Positions 16,972 through 28,220 of a stretch of DNA of 64,000 bases are shown piece by piece. The DNA comes from Micrococcaceae bacterium Sec5.7. Its GTDB lineage: Bacteria > Actinomycetota > Actinomycetes > Actinomycetales > Micrococcaceae. A program made the translations under genes and the position numbers. Within the stretch, counting starts at the first letter, position 1. Each line of letters starts with the position of its first letter. The stretch lies in assembly GCA_039636785.1 (NCBI GenBank), contig CP144169.1, forward strand, positions 2,666,001 to 2,730,000, in the 5' to 3' direction. Below the pieces are notes generated by a model. The model made no database searches. It worked only from the letters and a program-made list of their open reading frames with translations, and was not told where the DNA came from.

Positions 16972-18715
16972 CACGCCCAGGAACCGGCTTCCGATCGCGG
17001 ATGCGTCCCGTGTCCGGTCGGAAACGTGGCGCCTCATGCGCGAACACCAACGTGGGCTTTTAGGGGTGGTTGGCCTCTACGTTCTGGCCGCGATCGGAGG
17101 ACTGATGGGCCCGTTCCTGCTGGGCAGGCTCGTGGACAGCGTGGTGTCCGGCACCACCATGTCCACCGTGACAATCCTGTGTTCCGCCCTGCTGGCGAGC
17201 ATCCTGGTGCAGGCCCTGATGACCCGCTTTGCCTCCTTGCGGGGGATGGTGCTCGGCGAGACTGTCTTTGCCCAGCTTCGTGAGGACTTTATGGGGGACG
17301 TCACCAGCCTGCCCCTGTCCACCGTGGAGAAGGCCGGCACCGGCGATCTTCTCTCCCGCACCACCAACGACGTCGAGGCGCTGTCCTTCGCCGTCCGCTT
17401 CGGCATCCCCAAATTGCTGGTGGCAGTTATTTCGGTACTGCTGACCCTCCTGGCCGCGTTCATTACGTCCCCGCTTCTGGCATTATCGCTGCTGGTGGGG
17501 GCCCCGCTGATCATCCCCATCGCCATCTGGTACCTGAAACGCTCCGGCCCCGCATACCAGCGTGAACACGCGGCCTACGCCCAGGTCAACGGCACCATCA
17601 GCGAGGCCGCCGACGGTTCCCTGACTGTGGATGCACTCCGTTTGGGCACCCAGCGTTCAGAGCGTACGGTCGCGGGGCTCAGCGAAGCCTTCGCCGCCGA
17701 ACGCAAGACCCTCTGGTTGCGTACGGTGCTGTTTCCCTGCACGGAAACCGCGCTCTGGGCACCGGTCCTTGTGGTGCTGCTGCTGGGCGGCTGGATGGTG
17801 TCGGAAGACCTGACGACAGCGGGTGCGGTTGCCGCCGTCGCGCTCTATTCCGTCCAGCTGGTGGAGCCGGTGAACATGCTGATCGGATGGCTGGACGAGC
17901 TCCAGTTCGGTGCCGCGTCGCTGGCCCGGATCGTGGGTGTGAAGTTTGTGGCCCCGGACCGCGTCGCAACAGGAGAAGTGCCGGACGGCCAGGAGATCAC
18001 CGTCAGCAGCGCCCGCTTCGCCTACCGGCCCGGCCACGACGTTCTGCACGGGGTTGACCTTGTGCTGCGGCCGGGCGAGCGGCTCGCCGTGGTGGGGCCG
18101 TCCGGCGCGGGCAAATCCACGCTGGGCCGCCTGATCGCCGGGATCCATCCGCCGTCGGCCGGTTCGGTGACTGTGGGCGGTGTTCCGCTGGTCAATCTCC
18201 CCGTGGAAGAGCTGCGCCGTCACGTGGCTCTGGTGACGCAGGAGCACCACGTGTTTGTGGGTTCGCTTGCGGACAACCTCCGGCTCGGCAAGGAGGATGC
18301 CTCCGGCACCGAACTGAAGGTGGCGCTGGCCGATGTTGGTGCACTCGGCTGGGCGGAGTTGCTCCCCGACGGCCTCGAAACCGAGGTGGGGTCAGGCGCC
18401 TACACCCTGACCCCGTCGCAGGCCCAGGAGCTGGCGCTCGCGCGCCTGGTTCTTGCAGATCCGCATACCCTGGTACTCGATGAAGCCACCTCTCTGATTG
18501 ACCCGCAGTCTGCCCGCACTGTGGAGCACTCACTCAGCGCCGTGCTGACCGGCAGAACAGTGGTGGCCATCGCGCACCGCCTGCACACAGCGCACGACGC
18601 CGACCGTGTGGCGGTTGTGGAGGACGGCCGGATCACTGAGCTGGGAAGCCACACCGAACTGATCGCCCTGGACGGCTCCTACGCGGCACTGTGGAGGTCC
18701 TGGCGGACCGAATAG
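16964..18715 (+). CDS. ABC exporter subunit with intact Walker motifs (half 2)
   Basis: A 583-residue half-transporter and partner of the preceding gene. The membrane domain spans about 25-310. Walker A is GPSGAGKST with Lys384, and Walker B is LVLDEATS; both are intact. The signature is altered to LTPSQ (482-486) instead of LSGGQ. Combined with half 1, one composite site has all canonical motifs and the other has none, as in TM287/288-type exporters. The start ATG overlaps the end of half 1, so the two should be made in equal amounts. Drug, peptide or lipid export are all possible; the sequence does not decide. Confidence 0.9.
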   Translation: MSSTPRNRLPIADASRVRSETWRLMREHQRGLLGVVGLYVLAAIGGLMGPFLLGRLVDSVVSGTTMSTVTILCSALLASILVQALMTRFASLRGMVLGETVFAQLREDFMGDVTSLPLSTVEKAGTGDLLSRTTNDVEALSFAVRFGIPKLLVAVISVLLTLLAAFITSPLLALSLLVGAPLIIPIAIWYLKRSGPAYQREHAAYAQVNGTISEAADGSLTVDALRLGTQRSERTVAGLSEAFAAERKTLWLRTVLFPCTETALWAPVLVVLLLGGWMVSEDLTTAGAVAAVALYSVQLVEPVNMLIGWLDELQFGAASLARIVGVKFVAPDRVATGEVPDGQEITVSSARFAYRPGHDVLHGVDLVLRPGERLAVVGPSGAGKSTLGRLIAGIHPPSAGSVTVGGVPLVNLPVEELRRHVALVTQEHHVFVGSLADNLRLGKEDASGTELKVALADVGALGWAELLPDGLETEVGSGAYTLTPSQAQELALARLVLADPHTLVLDEATSLIDPQSARTVEHSLSAVLTGRTVVAIAHRLHTAHDADRVAVVEDGRITELGSHTELIALDGSYAALWRSWRTE

Positions 18716-18777
18716 CCGGATCTTCCGGACAGCCCTGCCCCTTCGGACCGGAAGAACCCCTCCGGACCGGACGAACG

Positions 18778-19266
18778 TCAGTGGTCGAAGAACACGAGGC
18801 TGGAGTTGATCAGTTCGGCGATCACTTCGGGATCGTAAGCGCGACGCAGTGAATCCCGGAAGGACTCCTTCGAGAGCGAGCGCGCCAGTGTTGCCAGCAC
18901 TTCGAGGTGGTCCGAGAACGAACTCGCAGGCGTGGCGATCAGCAGGATGACGGTGGCCGGACCGTCAGCGGCGCCGAAATCCAGGGCATGCCCGTACTTG
19001 GTGATGCCGACGGCGATGGATGTCCGGGAGACGAACTCGCTTCGTGCGTGCGGCAGGCCGATGCCGCCCGGCAGTCCTGTGGCCAGCTGGTGTTCGCGCA
19101 AGTTGACGTGACCCAGGAACCCGGCCAGGTCAGTGACCCGCCCTGCGGCGAAAAGCCGTTGGGCGAGCTGCGTTGCCGCATCTGCCTTGTCCGATGCCTC
19201 AAGCTCCAGAATCACCATTTCGGGTGTGGTGAGTTCGGCATCGTACCGGTCCAGTGGTTCCGCCAA
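18778..19266 (-). CDS. Orphan PTS EIIA component (fructose/mannitol type)
   Basis: A 162-residue EIIA domain of the PTS fructose-mannitol class. The phosphorylated His is His73 in GGIGLPHARSEF. The surrounding order VTDLAGFLGHVNLREHQLATGLPGGIGLPHA fits the family, and TPASSFSDHLEVLATLARSL is the usual later block. I prefer the TTG start at 19266, which has AAGGGA 6-8 bases upstream; the ATG at 19371 would overlap glpD by about 60 bp. No EIIB, EIIC, HPr or EI gene lies nearby. It follows glpD on the same strand, so it may regulate, or be regulated with, glycerol use rather than import a sugar itself. Confidence 0.82.
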   Translation of the reverse strand: MAEPLDRYDAELTTPEMVILELEASDKADAATQLAQRLFAAGRVTDLAGFLGHVNLREHQLATGLPGGIGLPHARSEFVSRTSIAVGITKYGHALDFGAADGPATVILLIATPASSFSDHLEVLATLARSLSKESFRDSLRRAYDPEVIAELINSSLVFFDH

Positions 19267-19312
19267 GGCGTGTCCCTTCAGTGAGGCGAGGAGGTGTGCT
19301 GCGGCGATAAGG

Positions 19313-21118
19313 TCAGCGCAACGGAACGATGTCGTCCACACCAATACGGGCGGCGTCGGCGGATTCGTCATCCGGCTGCTCCTGGCTCAGCCTTTCGGCT
19401 TCAACCCGTGCAAGGTAGTGCTTGATTTCGCTTTCCCGCTGCACATCGCTCCAGCCGAGGATTTCTCCCATCAGTTTAGCGACTACCGGCACGGCGGACA
19501 CACCCCGGTCCCAGGACTCGATGGAAATCCGCGTCCTGCGGGTGAGCACGTCATGGACATGCCGGGCACCTTCGTGGGTAGTGGCGTAGACAGCTTCCGC
19601 CTGCAGATAGTCATCCGCGCCCGGCAAGGGTTCCGCCAGCTCCGGATTTTCCGTGATGAGAGCCAGCACGTCGGAAGCCATGGACCCGTAACGGTTAAGA
19701 AGATGTTCCACCCGCGCCACGTGAACACCGGCGTCGTCGGCGGCCCGTGCCCGCCGGTTCCAGGCCGCCTTGAATCCTTCGGCACCGAGCAGCGGAATGG
19801 TTTCCGTGCAGCTGGGAGCCACCCGTTCGTCCATGGCCCGGGTGGCTTCATCAACCGCATCCTTGGCCATCACACGGTATGTGGTGAACTTTCCGCCAGC
19901 CACAACCACCAACCCCGGGACAGGGTGGGCAACAACGTGCTCGCGGGAGAGTTTGGCGGTGGAATCGTTTTCGCCGGCCAGGAGCGGGCGGAGGCCGGCA
20001 TACACACCTTCCACGTCCTCGCGGGTGAGGGGCCGCTTCAGCACCCTGTTCACGTGTTCAAGGACGTAGTCGATGTCCTGGCTGGACGCTGCCGGGTGGG
20101 CCTTGTCCAGGTCCCATGCAGTGTCCGTGGTGCCGATAATCCAGTGCCTGCCCCACGGAATGACAAACAGCACGGACTTTTCCGTCCGCAGGATCAAGCC
20201 CACCGTGGACTGGAACCGGTCGCGCGGAACCACAAGGTGGATGCCCTTTGACGCCCGGACCTTAAGCTGCCCGCGGTCTGTCACCATGGCCTGGGTTTCG
20301 TCAGTCCACACACCGGTGGCGTTGACTACCTGCTTGGCCCGGATTTCGAAGATCTCGCCGTCCTCCTGGTTCTCCACCTTCGCGCCGACGACGCGTTCGC
20401 CTTCGCGCAGGAACTCGACCACCCGGAGCCGGTTGACTGCGTGGGCGCCGTACTTGGCAGCGGTGCGGACGACGTTGACCACGAGCCGTGCGTCATCCAC
20501 CTGTGCGTCGTAGTAGCGGATGGAGCCGACGAAGGCATCGTCTTTCAGGCTCGGCGCAGCCCGGAGCGTTCCGCGCCGGAACAGGTGCTTGTGCATGGGC
20601 ACACCCCGGCTGTTGCCGGACGTCATGCCCAGAGTGTCGTACAGCAGAATGCCGGCGCCGACGTAGGGCCGTTCCCAGAACCGCCGGGTGAGGGGGTAAA
20701 GGAACGGCACCGGCCGGACCAGATGCGGAGCGATCCGCTGGATCAGCAGGCCGCGTTCCTGGAGGGCCTCCTGAACCAGCCCGAAATCAAGCATCTCGAG
20801 GTACCGGAGGCCGCCATGGATCAGCTTGGACGAGCGGGACGATGTTCCTGAAGCCCAGTCCCGGGCCTCAACAATCCCCACGGACAGTCCGCGCGTTACG
20901 GCGTCCAGGGCGGATCCGGCGCCCACCACACCCCCGCCGACGATGAGGATGTCCAGCTCCTGACCGGGCTCACCGGTGGATTTAAGACGCGCCACCGATG
21001 CTCTGCGCGCGTCCGGGCTCAGGGCACCGGACGGGTCCGGGCCCTTGGAACCGGTCCGCGCGTTGACAGAACCGCTACCCGCACCGGTTCCACTTTCATT
21101 GCCTGGCACACTCATCAT
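19313..21118 (-). CDS. glpD: Glycerol-3-phosphate dehydrogenase/oxidase
   Basis: GlpD is the FAD enzyme that oxidises sn-glycerol-3-phosphate to dihydroxyacetone phosphate at the membrane. The FAD-binding motif ILIVGGGVVGAGSALDAVTRG starts near residue 50, followed by the family signature SSKLIHGGLRYLE. GTTDTAWDLD and YAGLRPLLAG are further family blocks, and the C-terminal helical domain has YLQAEAVYATTHEGARHVHDVLTRRTRISIE. The ATG at 21118 is chosen for GGAGG 6 bp upstream; the 601 residues include a poorly conserved Gly/Ser-rich leader of about 35. No glpF or glpK is adjacent. An EIIA gene follows. Confidence 0.95.
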   Translation of the reverse strand: MMSVPGNESGTGAGSGSVNARTGSKGPDPSGALSPDARRASVARLKSTGEPGQELDILIVGGGVVGAGSALDAVTRGLSVGIVEARDWASGTSSRSSKLIHGGLRYLEMLDFGLVQEALQERGLLIQRIAPHLVRPVPFLYPLTRRFWERPYVGAGILLYDTLGMTSGNSRGVPMHKHLFRRGTLRAAPSLKDDAFVGSIRYYDAQVDDARLVVNVVRTAAKYGAHAVNRLRVVEFLREGERVVGAKVENQEDGEIFEIRAKQVVNATGVWTDETQAMVTDRGQLKVRASKGIHLVVPRDRFQSTVGLILRTEKSVLFVIPWGRHWIIGTTDTAWDLDKAHPAASSQDIDYVLEHVNRVLKRPLTREDVEGVYAGLRPLLAGENDSTAKLSREHVVAHPVPGLVVVAGGKFTTYRVMAKDAVDEATRAMDERVAPSCTETIPLLGAEGFKAAWNRRARAADDAGVHVARVEHLLNRYGSMASDVLALITENPELAEPLPGADDYLQAEAVYATTHEGARHVHDVLTRRTRISIESWDRGVSAVPVVAKLMGEILGWSDVQRESEIKHYLARVEAERLSQEQPDDESADAARIGVDDIVPLR

Positions 21119-21234
21119 CGAACGCCTCCATCTGCACAAAAGCCCGTAGTCAACCACACTACTTGCTTGCTGCGCCGATGGGCAGGTTCGAAAGCCCGTC
21201 TTGTGGAAGGCGCCCGGTGGCGCTGCTTTCCCGG

Positions 21235-22371
21235 CTACTTTCCTGAGTAAGGTGACACCACGACGTCGACGCGCTGGAACTCTTTCAGGTCCGAATAGCC
21301 GGTGGTAGCCATGGAACGGCGCAGCGCGCCGATCAGGTTGGACGTTCCGTTGGTGTGGTGGCCGGGTCCGAAAAGGACGTCCTCAAGCGGACCCACGGTG
21401 CCCACATTGACCCGGTCGCCGCGGGGAAGTTCCAGGTGGTGGGCTTCCTGGCCCCAGTGCCAGCCCTTGCCCGGAGCTTCTTCGGCGCGCGCCAGGGCGC
21501 TGCCCAGCATCACGGCGTCGGCTCCCATGGCGATGGCCTTGACGATGTCGCCGGAAGAGCCCATGCCGCCGTCGGCAATGACATGGACATAACGTCCGCC
21601 GGACTCATCCATGTAGTCACGGCGGGCGGCAGCGACGTCCGAAATTGCGGACGCCATGGGCGAGTGGATACCGAGGGCACGGCGCGTTGTGGTGGTTGCT
21701 CCGCCGCCGAATCCCACCAGAACACCGGCGGCTCCCGTGCGCATGAGGTGCAGCGCCGGGGTGTAGCCGGCGGCACCGCCGACAATAACCGGGACATCCA
21801 GTTCATAGATGAACTGTTTCAGGTTCAGCGGCTCGTGGTCCTTGGAAACGTGCTCGGCCGAGACGGTGGTTCCGCGGATCACAAAGATATCGACGCCGGC
21901 GGCCACAACTGTCTTGTAGTGTTCCTGGGTCCGCTGCGGGGTGAGCGATCCGGCCACGGTGACGCCGGCCGTGCGGATTTCGGCGAGTCGTGACGTAATG
22001 AGTTCGGGCTGGATGGGCGCCTGGTAGAGCTCCTGCATCCGCCGCGTCACGGCCGGGCTGTTGGTCTCGTCCTCGAGGGCAGCAATCTGGTCCAGCACGG
22101 ACTGCGGGTCCTCGTAACGGGTCCACAGGCCCTCGAGGTCCAGCACCCCGAGACCGCCAAGACGGCCCAGTGCAATGGCTGTTTCCGGCGACATGGCCGA
22201 GTCCATCGGTGCCGCTATGACGGGCATGTCGAATTTGTAGGCATCAATCTGCCACGAGACGGATACATCCTTGGGATCACGCGTACGACGGTTGGGGACG
22301 ATCGCAATGTCATCCAGGGAGTAGGCACGACGCCCACGCTTGCCACGGCCAATCTCAATCTCGTAAGTCAC
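21235..22371 (-). CDS. guaB3: GuaB3-family IMP dehydrogenase-related protein
   Basis: A 378-residue TIM-barrel protein related to IMP dehydrogenase but lacking CBS domains, as expected for GuaB3. The start MTYEIEIGRGKRGRRAYSLDDIAIVP is diagnostic. The loop that in true IMPDH reads GPGSICTTR is GGGATTTTR here, so the catalytic Cys position is Thr227. The phosphate-binding stretch IADGGMGSSGDIVKAIAMGADAVMLGS is kept. Classic IMPDH chemistry therefore looks unlikely, and the biological role of actinobacterial GuaB3 is not settled. True guaB is at 26481-27992. It is upstream of glpD on the same strand but with a 116-bp gap. Confidence 0.92.
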   Translation of the reverse strand: MTYEIEIGRGKRGRRAYSLDDIAIVPNRRTRDPKDVSVSWQIDAYKFDMPVIAAPMDSAMSPETAIALGRLGGLGVLDLEGLWTRYEDPQSVLDQIAALEDETNSPAVTRRMQELYQAPIQPELITSRLAEIRTAGVTVAGSLTPQRTQEHYKTVVAAGVDIFVIRGTTVSAEHVSKDHEPLNLKQFIYELDVPVIVGGAAGYTPALHLMRTGAAGVLVGFGGGATTTTRRALGIHSPMASAISDVAAARRDYMDESGGRYVHVIADGGMGSSGDIVKAIAMGADAVMLGSALARAEEAPGKGWHWGQEAHHLELPRGDRVNVGTVGPLEDVLFGPGHHTNGTSNLIGALRRSMATTGYSDLKEFQRVDVVVSPYSGK

Positions 22372-22603
22372 GTGACCACTTTACTTGACCACGCCGGGTA
22401 AGGCGCAGGGACGCCGCCCGGATGCCATCACAACTGATAGCTAAAGCTCATATGACTTGTTTTGTCAAGTGTTTACAAGATCTGAAAATAGACTTACGTT
22501 TACTCTCGGTCAACAGGTGATATCACGCCTGGGCCGCTCATCAAACCCATATCCCCCGATGTCGGGGCACGGCGTTGTGCCCTGTTGAGAGAAAGCAGAT
22601 CCT

Positions 22604-24517
22604 GTGGGAATCAGTTCATTCAGGGCGCCCCGCGTCCTTGCGTTATCGCTGGCGGCCGTCGTCGGCACCATGTCGCTTGCCGGAGCTCCAGTTTTCGCGG
22701 ACCCGGGCGACAGCGGCGGGACCGAATCCGGCACCGGCGGCACAGCGTTGGTGCAGAACGTTGCAGCCGGCGAGTCCTACGCCAAGTTCATCGTCAACTA
22801 CAAGCAGGGCACTGCGACCGCCACAGCCAAGGGCCGGGCCAACGCCTGGGGTAAGGCAGCCAGGCGGCAGGGGGTCTCTGTGCAGGAAGTCCGCACCCTG
22901 GCCACCGGCGGCACCCTGATCTCCTCGGACAAGGCATTGTCCGGTCAGGCCGCCAAGGATTTCATGACCGAGCTGGCGGCATCCGGAACGGTCGAATCCG
23001 TAGAACCTGATGCGCGCATGACAGTAGCGCTCAGCCCGGATGACCCCCGCTACGGCGAGCAGTGGGACTTCACAGCAGCAAACGGCATGCGGGTTCCGGG
23101 TGCCTGGGACGTTTCCACTGGCTCCGGCGTGACGGTGGCCGTGATTGACACCGGCATTACCTCGCACACCGATCTCAACGCCAATGTGCTTCCCGGCTAC
23201 GATTTTGTGGCCGACTCCGCGGCAGCCCGCGACAATAATGGCCGGGACTCGAACCCACAGGACCAGGGCGACTGGTATCTCGCGGGCGAGTGCGGCCAGG
23301 CCCAGGGCTCGAATTCGTCGTGGCACGGTACCCACGTGGCCGGCACCGTGGCTGCTGTCACGGGGAACGCCAACGGCGTGGCCGGCGTGGCGCCCAACGC
23401 CAAGGTGGTCCCGGTGCGCGTCCTCGCCAAATGTGGAGGATCCCTGTCGGACATTGCAGACGCCATCGTCTGGGCCGCCGGCGGCGCGGTCAGCGGTGTA
23501 CCGGCCAATGCCAATCCGGCGCAGGTCATCAACATGAGCCTCGGCGGCAGCGGCACCTGCGGCGGGACTTACCAGGCAGCAATTGACTCGGCCGTTGCGC
23601 GGGGAACCACCGTGGTGGTGGCTGCGGGCAACAGCGGGCAGGACGCCTCCGGCTTCCGGCCCGCCAACTGCAACAGCGTGGTGAGCGTCGCGGCCAGCAA
23701 CCCGGGCGGCAGCCTCTCCTACTACTCGAACTTTGGCTCCTCGGTTGATGTGACGGCTCCGGGCGGCGACGTGCGCGTTGCCGGCGGGGGCATCCTCTCC
23801 ACCATCAACACCGGCACCACTGTTCCCGGCGCAGAAGGCTACGCCAATTACCAGGGCACGTCGATGGCCGCGCCGCACGTTGCAGGTCTGGCGGCACTTA
23901 TGAAGTCCAAGTCCTCCTCGCTGACCCCGGCCCAGGTTGAATCAACCCTCAAACAGGGCACCAGAGCTATGCCCGGCGGCTGCACCGCCGGCTGTGGCAC
24001 CGGGCTCTCGGATGCAACCAAGACCCTCGGCCTGCTGGGCGGCACCACCCCGCCGCCGTCCGGAAACCTGCTCCTCAACCCGGGTTTTGAAGAGGGCGCC
24101 GTCTCCTGGACGTCCAACAAGGCCGACACCTTCGAGACCGGCACCGGTGCCCGCACGGGTTCACGTTTCGCTGGCCTGAACGGCTGGGGCCAGTCCACGT
24201 CGTACAACCTGGACCAGGCATTCGCCGTTCCGTCTTCGGTGGCCAGCGCCTCACTGTCCTTTTACGTGTTGGTCCAGTCGGACGAAACCACCGCCAGCTC
24301 GGCCTATGACACCCTCAAGGTCCAGGTCATCAGCGGCGGCGTCACCAGCACGCTGGCAACCTACTCCAACCTGAATGAGAGCACGGGTTATGCGCCCAAG
24401 ACGCTTGATCTCTCAGCGTTCAAGGGGAAAAGCGTGACCCTGCGCTTCCTCGGCGTTGAGGATTCCTCGCTGCAGACGTACTTCTACGTCGATGACACCG
24501 CGGTGACCACCAGCTAG
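22604..24517 (+). CDS. Secreted S8 serine protease (subtilase) with C-terminal jelly-roll-like domain
   Basis: A 637-residue exported protease. The signal peptide runs to about 32 ([22 protein letters not shown]). An inhibitor-like propeptide follows (about 58-140, [11 protein letters not shown]...SVEPDARM), then the subtilisin domain with Asp182 (VIDTGI), His241 (HGTHVAG) and Ser420 ([11 protein letters not shown]). Cys pairs at about 230/277 and 460/464 could form disulfides. After a Pro-rich linker, residues about 488-637 ([11 protein letters not shown]...FYVDDTAV) form a carbohydrate-binding-like beta domain. The GTG start is inferred from the signal peptide; GAGAGAAAG lies about 10 bp before it. 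It stands alone between guaB3 (divergent) and an ABC gene (convergent). Confidence 0.92.
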   Translation: MGISSFRAPRVLALSLAAVVGTMSLAGAPVFADPGDSGGTESGTGGTALVQNVAAGESYAKFIVNYKQGTATATAKGRANAWGKAARRQGVSVQEVRTLATGGTLISSDKALSGQAAKDFMTELAASGTVESVEPDARMTVALSPDDPRYGEQWDFTAANGMRVPGAWDVSTGSGVTVAVIDTGITSHTDLNANVLPGYDFVADSAAARDNNGRDSNPQDQGDWYLAGECGQAQGSNSSWHGTHVAGTVAAVTGNANGVAGVAPNAKVVPVRVLAKCGGSLSDIADAIVWAAGGAVSGVPANANPAQVINMSLGGSGTCGGTYQAAIDSAVARGTTVVVAAGNSGQDASGFRPANCNSVVSVAASNPGGSLSYYSNFGSSVDVTAPGGDVRVAGGGILSTINTGTTVPGAEGYANYQGTSMAAPHVAGLAALMKSKSSSLTPAQVESTLKQGTRAMPGGCTAGCGTGLSDATKTLGLLGGTTPPPSGNLLLNPGFEEGAVSWTSNKADTFETGTGARTGSRFAGLNGWGQSTSYNLDQAFAVPSSVASASLSFYVLVQSDETTASSAYDTLKVQVISGGVTSTLATYSNLNESTGYAPKTLDLSAFKGKSVTLRFLGVEDSSLQTYFYVDDTAVTTS

Positions 24518-24523
24518 CCCTCA

Positions 24524-24585
24524 GAACGGCCCGAAACCGCTCGAACGGTGCTGCCCCGCACCGGTCCTGCTGTCGAGGGCCGTTC
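24524..24585. terminator. Bidirectional hairpin between subtilase and ABC gene
   Basis: GAACGGCCC (24524-24532) pairs with GGGCCGTTC (24577-24585). A nested hairpin, CGGTGC...GCACCG, sits inside. It lies between two convergent stops (24517 and 24605) and could end both transcripts. There is no strong U-run on either side. Confidence 0.5.
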
Positions 24586-24604
24586 CTGGCTTATGGCAGC
24601 CGGT

Positions 24605-26446
24605 TCAGACGCCCTCGGTTTCGTCCACATTCAGCTGTGATTCGAACATCCGGAAATACCGCCCGCGGAGCGCCACCAGTTCCTTGTGGGTGCCCTGCTC
24701 AACGAGTTGCCCGTCCTCGAGCATGTAGACGATGTCCGCCTTCTCGATGGTGGCCAGGCGGTGGCTGATGGCGATGATGGTGCTGCGGCGGTCGGCGAAC
24801 AGGCGGCTGAAGATCCTGTGTTCGGCCAGGGCATCGATCGCCGAGGTGGGCTCATCCATGACCATGAAGGTTGCGTTCCGGTAGAAGTTCCTTGCCATCG
24901 CGAGGCGCTGCCATTGGCCGCCGGACAGGCCGCTCCCCTTCCGTCCGCGCGGATCCTCCATCCAGTTGCTGACGTGGTTGTCCAGTCCGTTGGGAAGCTT
25001 GTTGATGAACTCGAGGGCCTCCGCGTCCGAGGCGGCCTTGCGGATGCGGTCATCGTGCCGCGGCGAATCAACATCGCCGAAGTAGATGTTTTCCGCAGCG
25101 GTGGCGAATTCGTACTTCAGGAATTCCTGGCTCAGGACGGCCAGGTGCCGGTGCCAGGATTTGACGTCGACGGCGGCGAGGTCAACGCCGTCGAGCATCA
25201 CCTGGCCTGAGTCCGGCTTGTAGAGACCCGCGAGGATGCGGATGAGCGTTGACTTTCCGGCACCGTTTTCACCGACGATGGCAATGTGCTGCCCTTCCCT
25301 GATGGTCAGGGAGATTCCGCGGATGACCTCGATGTCACTGCCGGTGTAGGTAAATCTGATGTCGAGCAGTTCCACCGTCTCGGGGGCCCGAAGCAAGGGA
25401 GGCGCGTGCTCCGCATGAACGGGCATGGCCATGAACAGCTCATAGTCCGTGAGGTTTGCCAGATCCTCGTCGATGGAGCTCAGTGATGAAACCAGGCTGT
25501 TGGCCGTGGAGAGCGCCCGGCTGACGATCTGCTGGACGTACAGGAACTGCCCCACCGGCTGGGCCCGGGCGATGATCTGCCCCACCACCCAGATGAGCGA
25601 GACCACCTGTGCGCCATATTGCAGCGCATCGGCGGCAAGCTGCATGGGAATGTAGCGCTTCTGGAAGTCGAGCCTCCGGCGCTCATCTGCATCACGGAGC
25701 CGCGAACGCAGGTCCATCAGGTATCCCACTATGCCGTACAGGCGCATCTCGGCGATGTGCTGTGGCCGCAGCAGGTTGGTTTCGATCATCCGGCGCTGCC
25801 GCCGCGAATCCACTTGTGTATTCCAGTGCGCAATCTGTTCGCGCGAGAGCTTGAACTGCAGGTAGACGCTGGGAACGATGGCAACGAGGACAATCACCGC
25901 GATCCACCAGCTGACGAGCAGGAGTGCGCCGATGGCGAGGATGACGGACACCAGCTGGGTGAAGATCGCGGCTATACGGTCCAGGACCCGCGCATACGAG
26001 TCGGAGAACCGCTTCGCCCGGTCGTAGAGGTCCACGGTCTCTTTGTCGTCGTAACGCCAGAACTCCAGCGCCAGGAAGCGCTCGTACATCATGTCGCCCA
26101 CAATGGCGCCGACTTTGAAGCTCATCAGCTGCTGGATGTACCGGTCCACGCTGCTGAAGGCACCCCAGAAGAGACCGAGGGCCGCGGTGATAATCACGTA
26201 GACGACTGCCTGCCGGCCGGCTTCGGTGTCGCCGGCGTAGGCCGCGGCCAGCGCTGTAGTGGTGAGCGCAGCGAAATACGTTGTCACCAGCGGAAGCAGC
26301 GCCGAGATCAGTGAGCCGGCGACCTTCATGACCACCGCTGCGGGCGAGGCCTGGAAACTTACCCTCAATACCTGCGCCACGGCCCGCGCGTATGGCCGCA
26401 GAGCGAGCTTCCGGCTGGGTTCCCGTGCGGGCCGCAGTTCAGACAT
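24605..26446 (-). CDS. ABC transporter, fused permease/ATPase
   Basis: A 613-residue half-transporter with six predicted membrane helices in the first 330 residues and a canonical ATPase domain. Walker A is GENGAGKST, the signature is LSGGQWQRLAMAR, Walker B is FMVMDEPTSAID, and the switch His is in AISHRLATI. With all motifs intact it should work as a homodimer, unlike the pair at 15232-18715. It is the sort of exporter found with peptide or lipid substrates, and I cannot name one. It lies 35 bp downstream of guaB on the same strand, with no clear terminator between them, so it may be partly co-transcribed. Confidence 0.9.
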   Translation of the reverse strand: MSELRPAREPSRKLALRPYARAVAQVLRVSFQASPAAVVMKVAGSLISALLPLVTTYFAALTTTALAAAYAGDTEAGRQAVVYVIITAALGLFWGAFSSVDRYIQQLMSFKVGAIVGDMMYERFLALEFWRYDDKETVDLYDRAKRFSDSYARVLDRIAAIFTQLVSVILAIGALLLVSWWIAVIVLVAIVPSVYLQFKLSREQIAHWNTQVDSRRQRRMIETNLLRPQHIAEMRLYGIVGYLMDLRSRLRDADERRRLDFQKRYIPMQLAADALQYGAQVVSLIWVVGQIIARAQPVGQFLYVQQIVSRALSTANSLVSSLSSIDEDLANLTDYELFMAMPVHAEHAPPLLRAPETVELLDIRFTYTGSDIEVIRGISLTIREGQHIAIVGENGAGKSTLIRILAGLYKPDSGQVMLDGVDLAAVDVKSWHRHLAVLSQEFLKYEFATAAENIYFGDVDSPRHDDRIRKAASDAEALEFINKLPNGLDNHVSNWMEDPRGRKGSGLSGGQWQRLAMARNFYRNATFMVMDEPTSAIDALAEHRIFSRLFADRRSTIIAISHRLATIEKADIVYMLEDGQLVEQGTHKELVALRGRYFRMFESQLNVDETEGV

Positions 26447-26480
26447 TTCATCAGCCTAATACCGCGGCCGGCCGGGCTGT

Positions 26481-28095
<1,615 letters not shown>

Positions 28096-28220
28096 CTTGC
28101 ATAAATACTAGAACCTTCGCGGCGATCCCCATATTCCGGAGCGGCAATGTGAGCAAAGGCACGCGCGGGAGGAGGGCCGGTGGGCCTGCCTTCCGCGGGA
28201 GCGCGCTCAAGACGCGGGCA

